A stretch of DNA of 10,196 nt, taken from assembly GCA_027013265.1 (NCBI GenBank), contig JALUXQ010000150.1, positions 1 to 10,196 on the forward strand, in the 5' to 3' direction. The notes under the pieces are model-generated. The model ran no database searches and had not been told where the DNA came from. It worked only from the letters and a program-made list of their open reading frames with translations. The position numbers and the translations under genes were made by a program. Of the stretch, positions 5,839-10,196 are shown piece by piece (within the stretch, counting starts at the first letter, position 1; every line of letters begins with the position of its first letter). Origin of the DNA: Campylobacteraceae bacterium (lineage in GTDB: Bacteria; Campylobacterota; Campylobacteria; Campylobacterales; Sulfurospirillaceae).

Positions 5839-7109
5839 GAAAAGCTTAATTTTGTGATTTCACTATGTTTTTCTATAAAAGTATTCAAATCTTTTAGGCT
5901 CAATTTTTCGATTTTTTTCAAAACCTCTTTTGAGTGTCCTAATTTATAGCCATTGTAATACTCGAAAAAGGCACGATTTAATCTTTGTGAGAGAGTTTCA
6001 TTTCTAAGTGGCTCACTACCTAATAAAAATTTCTTTGCCTGCTCCAACTCATCTGCGGTTGCTCCATTTTTAACAAACTTATCAATCACCTCTTTTACCA
6101 ACTTTTCAGCTTCAAGTAAATTGTCTGTTTTGGTCTGCAAATACCCCGTAAACGAAGAGTAAGATTTGCTGATACCATTTCTTGAATAGATAGAGTAAGC
6201 CAAGCCTTTTTTAACTCTCACCTCCTCCATCAACCTGCTTCCAAAACCACTTTCACCTAGTATAAAGCTGGCAACTTTGGATTTATAGCTATCTTTTGCG
6301 CCACTTTTTACATATAGTGGCGAGCCAAAATATATATAAGCTTGCTGTGTATCTTTTTTAACTATCTTCTCTTTTTCATCACCACTTACTTCAAACTCTT
6401 TTAACTCTCTTCTTTTGCCAACTTTTAACTCTTCTAGTAGTGGGGTTATCATTTTTTTAAATTCATCCTCTTTTATATCACCGCCAACTACTATTATAAG
6501 ATTGCTCAAATCCAAATGATTATCATAAAAATCTTTCACATCGCCCAAAGTGAGAGATTTTATACTCTTCTCATCTCCTGAAAATGGCTGCTCTATCGGA
6601 GTACCTTTGTATATCAATTTTTTCAGATTCACATTTGCTATATAGTCAAAATCACTTTTTTTGCTAGAGAGATAGCCCAGAGTTTGGCTCTTAACTTTTT
6701 CAAAACTCTGTGTTGTAAAGTTTGGGTCAACCAAAAGTTGTCTTAACATAGACAATCCAAAAGAGAATTGCTCTTTTAGACAAGAGAGTTCAAACACAAA
6801 AGTCTCTGTCCCAGAGTTTGCACTAAGATTTATAGCTCTTTGGTCAAGCTCACTTGAAAAACCGATTGAGCCTAGTTTTTTACTGCCCTCATTTAGCATA
6901 CTAGCTGTAAATCTAGCAAGTCCTGCATGTTTCCCATCTTCTATGCTGCCACTTCTACGCACAATCAACTGTAGCGATGTGATAGGCAGATGCGAATCTT
7001 TCTCATAAATCACAGGCACTTGTACGCCTTTTACCTCAATACTACTCAAACTCTGACTCATCAAAACTCCCTCTAAAAATAATAAAACTATCACTATATA
7101 TCTAAACAT
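5823..7109 (-). CDS. M16B-family peptidase-like protein, zinc site degenerate (probably non-catalytic subunit), likely exported
   Basis: A 428-residue protein with the two-domain M16B layout (pitrilysin / processing-peptidase-like). An N-terminal hydrophobic stretch (about 4-17, YIVIVLLFLEGVLM) may be a signal peptide, placing it in the periplasm or at the membrane; Met17 is an alternative start that would remove it. The first domain has the family frame RRSGSIEDGKHAGLARFTASMLNEG, but where active members read HXXEH this one reads Arg66-Phe-Thr-Ala-Ser70, so both zinc His and the catalytic Glu are absent. The second domain keeps the conserved GFGSRLMEEVRVKKGLAYSIYSR block (288-310) with the Arg298/Tyr305 pair typical of non-catalytic M16B halves. 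Families of this kind often work as pairs of one active and one inactive subunit; no partner is visible here. It starts 11 bp after mqnC with AAAAGG seven bases upstream, and its TGA overlaps the GTG of recG. Confidence 0.85.
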   Translation of the reverse strand: MFRYIVIVLLFLEGVLMSQSLSSIEVKGVQVPVIYEKDSHLPITSLQLIVRRSGSIEDGKHAGLARFTASMLNEGSKKLGSIGFSSELDQRAINLSANSGTETFVFELSCLKEQFSFGLSMLRQLLVDPNFTTQSFEKVKSQTLGYLSSKKSDFDYIANVNLKKLIYKGTPIEQPFSGDEKSIKSLTLGDVKDFYDNHLDLSNLIIVVGGDIKEDEFKKMITPLLEELKVGKRRELKEFEVSGDEKEKIVKKDTQQAYIYFGSPLYVKSGAKDSYKSKVASFILGESGFGSRLMEEVRVKKGLAYSIYSRNGISKSYSSFTGYLQTKTDNLLEAEKLVKEVIDKFVKNGATADELEQAKKFLLGSEPLRNETLSQRLNRAFFEYYNGYKLGHSKEVLKKIEKLSLKDLNTFIEKHSEITKLSFSIVTK

Positions 7110-7110
7110 A

Positions 7111-7130
7111 TTAAAACCTTTTAAAACCTT
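7111..7130. repeat. Tandem decamer at the mqnC/M16 junction
   Basis: TTAAAACCTT occurs twice head to tail (7111-7120 and 7121-7130). On the minus strand (AAGGTTTTAA twice) the first copy carries the mqnC stop codon and the second supplies the AAGG ribosome binding site of the M16 gene, so a duplication may have created the current spacing. Confidence 0.8.
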
Positions 7131-8167
7131 TCTAGTATATTATAAGCCGTGTCTCTTTTGGCTGGAAACTCTCCTGTGTCTCTTATGAGATTTATCATCT
7201 CAGCTTGATTCATTTTGTTTTGTGCTCCTGCGGCTGAGACTACATTTTCTTCCATCATCGTGCTTCCTAAATCATTTGCACCAAAAAGCAGAGCCAACTG
7301 TCCAACATAACTGCCTTGTGTCACCCAAGAGCTTTGTATATTTTTAAAATTATCAAGATAGAGTCTGCTCACTGCTAAGAGTCTTAAGTATCTATTTGAT
7401 GACTGTTTTTTCATCTGCGGGTACTCTTGCAAAAGCTTTGTATTGGCTGATTGAAAACTCCACATTATATAAGCTCTAAAACCTCCTGTTTCGTCTTGAA
7501 GGTCTCTTATATGTTCCCAATGCTCTACTATATCCTCATCTCTCTCAACAGTTCCAAACATCATGGTAGCAGTCGATTTTATGCCCACCTTATGGGCTTG
7601 TCTGTGAACATCGATCCAATCTTTGGTATCTAGTTTTTTTGGTGCGATTATATCTCTTACTTTATCACTAAGTATCTCAGCTCCAGCTCCAGGGATGGAG
7701 AACAACCCTTTATCTTTCAGCCTTTTTAAAACTTCAGTATAAGAAATTTTGGAAATTTTGGCGATATAGTCTATCTCTATGGCAGAAAAACCATGTATCG
7801 TGATAGTCGGATAGTTTTTGCTTATCCACTCCACCAAATCTTCATACCACTCGATTTTAAGCTTTGGATGGACTCCACCTTGAAATAGTATCTGAGTACC
7901 ACCAATCTCGATAAGCTCGTCTATCTTCTTCCCTATCTCTTCAAAACTAAGCACATACGCATCATCTGCGTTTACATGTCTATAAAAAGCACAAAATTTA
8001 CAATCAACCCAACAGACATTTGTATAATTTATATTTCTATCCACGATAAATGTGGTGACTTTTTTGGGATGAAGCTCTCTTTTTCTTTGCGTAGCCAATC
8101 TTCCAAGCTCATTTAAATCTGCATTTTTTATCAAATCCAACGCCTCGGCGTTACTCATTCTTGACAT
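7121..8167 (-). CDS. mqnC: Cyclic dehypoxanthine futalosine synthase (radical SAM), menaquinone biosynthesis
   Basis: A 348-residue radical SAM enzyme of the futalosine menaquinone pathway. It converts dehypoxanthine futalosine to its cyclic form using a 5'-deoxyadenosyl radical. The 4Fe-4S motif CX3CX2C is Cys52, Cys56, Cys59 in NVCWVDCKFCAFYR. Other MqnC-like segments are TTFIVDRNINYTN before the cluster, TQILFQGGVHP (91-101), GAGAEIL, and TATMMFGTVE. The CX3CX2C context with FCAFYR and QGGVHP fits MqnC better than MqnE, the related aminofutalosine synthase, and the length is typical. AGGA six bases upstream supports the ATG at 8167; an internal ATG three codons in is possible. It is the first gene of the five-gene minus-strand run and has a TATAAT promoter upstream. 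Its neighbours (peptidase, recG) have no menaquinone link. Confidence 0.93.
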   Translation of the reverse strand: MSRMSNAEALDLIKNADLNELGRLATQRKRELHPKKVTTFIVDRNINYTNVCWVDCKFCAFYRHVNADDAYVLSFEEIGKKIDELIEIGGTQILFQGGVHPKLKIEWYEDLVEWISKNYPTITIHGFSAIEIDYIAKISKISYTEVLKRLKDKGLFSIPGAGAEILSDKVRDIIAPKKLDTKDWIDVHRQAHKVGIKSTATMMFGTVERDEDIVEHWEHIRDLQDETGGFRAYIMWSFQSANTKLLQEYPQMKKQSSNRYLRLLAVSRLYLDNFKNIQSSWVTQGSYVGQLALLFGANDLGSTMMEENVVSAAGAQNKMNQAEMINLIRDTGEFPAKRDTAYNILERF

Positions 8168-8196
8168 ATATATTCCTAAAATAAAATAATTTTACT

Positions 8197-8202
8197 ATTA
8201 TA
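8197..8202 (-). promoter_or_regulatory. Putative promoter -10 for mqnC and downstream genes
   Basis: A perfect TATAAT on the minus strand (flanked as TTGTATAATAG) lies 29 bp before the mqnC ATG, with a T-rich upstream stretch and only a weak TTGTTT -35 at 14-bp spacing. It sits between the palindromic element and the mqnC ribosome binding site and is the best promoter for the five-gene run. Confidence 0.6.
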
Positions 8203-8233
8203 CAAAAAGTTGATTAAACAAAAGGAAAATAGC

Positions 8234-8313
8234 GAGGGTTTTACAAGATTCTTTCGTAGGGCTCAGAGCAACGGGAGGATTTGTCCCCTAAGAAAGAATC
8301 TTGCAAAGCCCTT
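8234..8313. repeat. 80-bp palindromic element flanked by ATAGC (MITE-like, or large terminator of lsrK)
   Basis: The arms are 8236-8255 (GGGTTTTACAAGATTCTTTC) and 8292-8311, which match as an inverted repeat at 18 of 20 positions. After a one-base mismatch (8256/8291) the stem continues with TAGGG (8257-8261) and CCCTA (8286-8290), leaving a 24-base loop. The direct repeat ATAGC is found just outside on both sides (8229-8233 and 8314-8318), as expected of a 5-bp target duplication. No coding capacity. It begins about 10 bp after the lsrK stop and could also end lsrK transcription, although no T run follows directly. Other genomic copies cannot be seen here. Confidence 0.55.
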
Positions 8314-8323
8314 ATAGCTGACC

Positions 8324-9886
8324 TTATAATCCTGGTGCTTTCCACATTGAATTTGTGATGCCTTTATCTACTAACTTTAACTGCTCTTTGTATGCCTCTT
8401 GCCACTTCTGTTTTACCTTTTCGTATAGTTTTGTATTGTCCAAATTTGGCTCATATGTTTTATTCCAAACTACCAACTCTTTTGCGGCATTTTTTATATC
8501 TTTATAGACGCCAGCTCCAGCTCCCGCACTCATGGCAGCTCCAAGAGCAGTAGCCTCTGTGACTTTTGGAATTTTTATACGACATCCTGTAACATCACTT
8601 AGGATTTGACACCAAAGCTCACCCTTGCTTGCTCCACCTGCGAAGACTATCTCTTCTATTTTTACACCTGTAAATTTCTTTATTTTCTCAAGATTTATCG
8701 CTGCTATTATGCAAGCATTCTCTTGCAAACTTCTAAACATAGAGGCTTTATTGCAAACAAGTGGGTCAATAGAGAGATTTAAAAAACTAGGGCTTGCATG
8801 ATACCATTTACCATACTTCATACTATCTGAAAATATAGGGATGATACCATTTGAGCCGACAGGCACTTTTCTGGCTTTTTGCTCTAAAATCTCATAAACA
8901 TCTATGTTTTTCTCTTTAGCCTCTATCTTTTCCAAATCACAAAAAGCATCTCTAAACCATCTCATGACAAGTCCACTAAAAAAGGTGATACCCTCTGCTT
9001 GGGACTGCCCTTTTATCACATGTGGATTCACTCTTACTGAGATGTCTTTTGGAGGAATTGTATCTGAGGGTATGTTGACAACCTGCTGCCAAAAAGAGCC
9101 TCCCAAAATCGCGACATCTCCAAGATTGACCACTCCTAGCCCTGCACAACCCAACTGAACATCTCCGCCACCCATCACAACTTTTGTATTTTGCGAGAGA
9201 TTACACTGCTTTGAAGCCTCCTTTGATACATGTCCCAAAACTTCACCAGGCTCCAAAACAGGCGGAAAAATATCCTCTTTTATACCTACTTTTTTTGCCA
9301 TATCAGGTAGCCAATCTCTGTCTTTTAAAGAGAATATACCAGTAGTTCCACCATTACTAGGCTCAGAACACATCACTCCACAAAGACGAGCCAAAACCCA
9401 ATCCCCTATCATGGATATCTTTGCCATCTTTTCATAGATATCTTTTGCCTCTTTTTTAAGCCACAAGATTCTAGGGAGTGCACTTAGAGCAAATGTTTGA
9501 CCAGACTTTAGATAAAACTCCTCTTCAATACCTTTGAAATTTTCTTTTAAGTATCTCACCTCTTTACTAGCTCTAGCATCTACATTGGCAACGCCCCAAA
9601 GCTCTTTGCCATATTTGTCATATACAACAATTCCCTCTCTCATGCTAGTAGCACTTAGAGCCAAAATATCATTTTTATCAATACCAGCTATCTTTATAGC
9701 CTCTTTGATACACTCACGAACCAAAATCCAGTTTTTATCAAAATCAAAACTCATGCTCTCTGGAACACCCTCCTCTTCTAAGTGTGTCCACTCTCTGCTT
9801 GCCATAGAGATTTGATTGGCTTTTGTATCAAAAATTACTGCTCTAACACTTCCTGTTCCTGCATCTATCGCCATTAGGTATTTCAT
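8324..9886 (-). CDS. lsrK: Autoinducer-2 kinase (LsrK-type FGGY carbohydrate kinase)
   Basis: A 520-residue FGGY kinase. It resembles E. coli LsrK (530 residues) along its whole length by recall: YLMAIDAGTGSVRAVIFD (phosphate-binding loop, Asp8 to Asp20), LSATSMREGIVVY, NVDARASKEV, QTFALSALPRILWL, PSNGGTTG, GGGDVQLGC (239-247, Asp242 probably the catalytic base), GSFWQQVVN, NPHVIKGQSQAE, MRWFRDAFC, YHASPSFLNLSIDP, FAGGASKGELWCQILSDV, EATALGAA, and the C-terminal WKAPGL. LsrK phosphorylates the linear form of AI-2 (DPD) in the cytoplasm. AAGGAG eight bases upstream sets the ATG at 9886. The gene follows a class II aldolase-like gene across 78 bp filled by two hairpins. No Lsr transporter, LsrR, LsrF or LsrG is visible, so the substrate may be AI-2 or a related ketose such as a 5-deoxy sugar. 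A plain xylulokinase is unlikely. Confidence 0.9.
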   Translation of the reverse strand: MKYLMAIDAGTGSVRAVIFDTKANQISMASREWTHLEEEGVPESMSFDFDKNWILVRECIKEAIKIAGIDKNDILALSATSMREGIVVYDKYGKELWGVANVDARASKEVRYLKENFKGIEEEFYLKSGQTFALSALPRILWLKKEAKDIYEKMAKISMIGDWVLARLCGVMCSEPSNGGTTGIFSLKDRDWLPDMAKKVGIKEDIFPPVLEPGEVLGHVSKEASKQCNLSQNTKVVMGGGDVQLGCAGLGVVNLGDVAILGGSFWQQVVNIPSDTIPPKDISVRVNPHVIKGQSQAEGITFFSGLVMRWFRDAFCDLEKIEAKEKNIDVYEILEQKARKVPVGSNGIIPIFSDSMKYGKWYHASPSFLNLSIDPLVCNKASMFRSLQENACIIAAINLEKIKKFTGVKIEEIVFAGGASKGELWCQILSDVTGCRIKIPKVTEATALGAAMSAGAGAGVYKDIKNAAKELVVWNKTYEPNLDNTKLYEKVKQKWQEAYKEQLKLVDKGITNSMWKAPGL

Positions 9887-9898
9887 CTATATATCTCC

Positions 9899-9925
9899 TT
9901 TTCAAGAAGCAAAGCTCCTTGAAAA
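9899..9925 (-). promoter_or_regulatory. Hairpin just upstream of the lsrK ribosome binding site
   Basis: TTTTCAAG (9899-9906) and CTTGAAAA (9918-9925) are exact inverse complements; inside them AGC/GCT pairs around an AAA loop. On the minus-strand mRNA the stem ends at the first bases of the AAGGAG site of lsrK. It shares five bases (9921-9925) with the neighbouring hairpin, so both cannot form fully at once. Confidence 0.5.
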
Positions 9926-9966
9926 TTCCTCTCACTAAAGCTTCGCCTTTGGCGAGAGAAATTTTC
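9921..9966 (-). terminator. Large intercistronic hairpin directly after the aldolase-like gene
   Basis: GAAAATTCCTCTC (9921-9933) pairs with GAGAGAAATTTTC (9954-9966) with one imperfect position, and an inner CTAAAG/CTTTGG stem continues towards a CTTCGC loop. It begins at the stop codon of the aldolase-like gene (9965-9967). No T run follows on the minus strand, so it may attenuate transcription or stabilise/process mRNA; full termination is less certain. Confidence 0.5.
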
Positions 9967-10196
9967 ATTTTAGTTTTGCCTGTTCAAGTTCCCAATACTC
10001 CATATCGAAGCTATCTTTTTCACTTATGCTTTGGTAGCCACCGAGTTTATCTGCTCTTAAAACTGCTAGTATAGTGTGCCTAATGATATCATTTATGATA
10101 TTTGCCTCTTTTTCATCTTTGCCAAATGTTACTACTCCAAAGTTTTTTATAACAGCATAATTTGGTGCAGGATTTAAACAAATTTCATCTTTTTTA
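9965..10196 (-). CDS. Partial CDS: C-terminal 76 residues of a class II aldolase/adducin-family protein
   Basis: The gene runs off the right edge; only the last 76 residues and TGA (9965-9967) are visible. NPAPNYAVIKNFGVVTFGKDEKEANIINDII matches the strand-helix segment of class II aldolases (FucA, AraD and RhaD types), where a typical member reads NHGVV or HHGLI followed by a helix bearing EEA. The end FDMEYWELEQAKLK is an extended helical tail. In FucA the second His of HHG (His155) is a zinc ligand; here the aligned residue is Phe (codon 10139-10141). Enzymes of this family cleave sugar phosphates to DHAP and an aldehyde, or are isomerases or dehydratases. Its position next to lsrK suggests it may handle the kinase product. 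Only about a third of the protein is visible, so activity cannot be judged. Confidence 0.75.
   Translation of the reverse strand, partial: KKDEICLNPAPNYAVIKNFGVVTFGKDEKEANIINDIIRHTILAVLRADKLGGYQSISEKDSFDMEYWELEQAKLK

Noticed and set aside
7058..7109. Internal Met17 as the start of the M16 protein
   Set aside because: AAAAGG is well placed for the upstream ATG, and the first 16 residues form a plausible signal peptide; kept only as an alternative.
8234..8313. Palindrome considered as an integron attC site or a riboswitch
   Set aside because: No attC core pairs (GTTRRRY/RYYYAAC) flank it and no integron genes are near. It lies 3' of lsrK and upstream of the mqnC promoter, so it would not be in the leader of either transcript.
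8324..9886. FGGY kinase considered as xylulokinase
   Set aside because: The full-length resemblance and the WKAPGL end are those of LsrK; xylulokinase is a generic label for this superfamily.
1..10196. tRNA, rRNA, CRISPR array, insertion sequence with transposase, phage genes
   Set aside because: No cloverleaf, rRNA-like stretch, regularly spaced repeats, transposase or phage-like reading frame was recognised on either strand.

Overview
This is an AT-rich, gene-dense stretch of chromosome that looks like a free-living Campylobacterota (Epsilonproteobacteria) genome, probably near Sulfurimonas, Sulfuricurvum or Arcobacter. The evidence is a futalosine-pathway menaquinone gene (mqnC), a soluble CZB-domain chemoreceptor beside a one-domain Aer/CetB-type PAS protein, a 600-residue RecG, a long-form HPF, and promoters with good -10 boxes but little -35. 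The genus is inference.

Layout. Positions 1-1574 (+): the 3' end of an unidentified Asn/Thr/Ser-rich protein, then two prepilin-like genes, each joined to the gene before it by a one-base stop/start overlap. They look like minor pseudopilins of a type IV pilus or type II secretion-like machine. Positions 1575-2178 (+): hpf with its own promoter and a hairpin leader. At 2184-2213 a 13-bp hairpin lies between hpf and the convergent chemoreceptor gene and contains the chemoreceptor stop codon. Positions 2197-8167 (-), read from high to low coordinates: mqnC, an M16B peptidase-like gene, recG, a PAS gene and the chemoreceptor gene. All are tightly packed (4-base overlap up to 26-bp gaps), with a promoter upstream of mqnC and a possible internal promoter before the PAS gene. 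Positions 8168-8323 are intergenic and hold an 80-bp palindromic element with ATAGC on both sides, resembling a MITE or a large terminator. Positions 8324-10196 (-): a class II aldolase-like gene (3' end only), then lsrK, separated by 78 bp that fold into two overlapping hairpins.

How the genes fit together. The PAS protein (probable flavin redox sensor) and the soluble receptor (signalling hairpin plus C-terminal zinc-binding CZB domain) look like a two-protein version of Aer, comparable to Campylobacter CetA/CetB. MqnC makes a menaquinone precursor for the respiratory chain whose redox state such a receptor could report. LsrK is very like the enterobacterial AI-2 kinase, down to the C-terminal WKAPGL, but its visible partner is an aldolase-like protein and not an Lsr transporter. 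That aldolase-like protein has Phe where class II aldolases keep a zinc-binding His. The M16 protein has lost the HXXEH zinc site.

Most worth following up: the lsrK/aldolase-like pair and its paired hairpins, the split PAS plus CZB receptor, the 80-bp palindrome, and a 12-bp perfect hairpin inside the start of recG.
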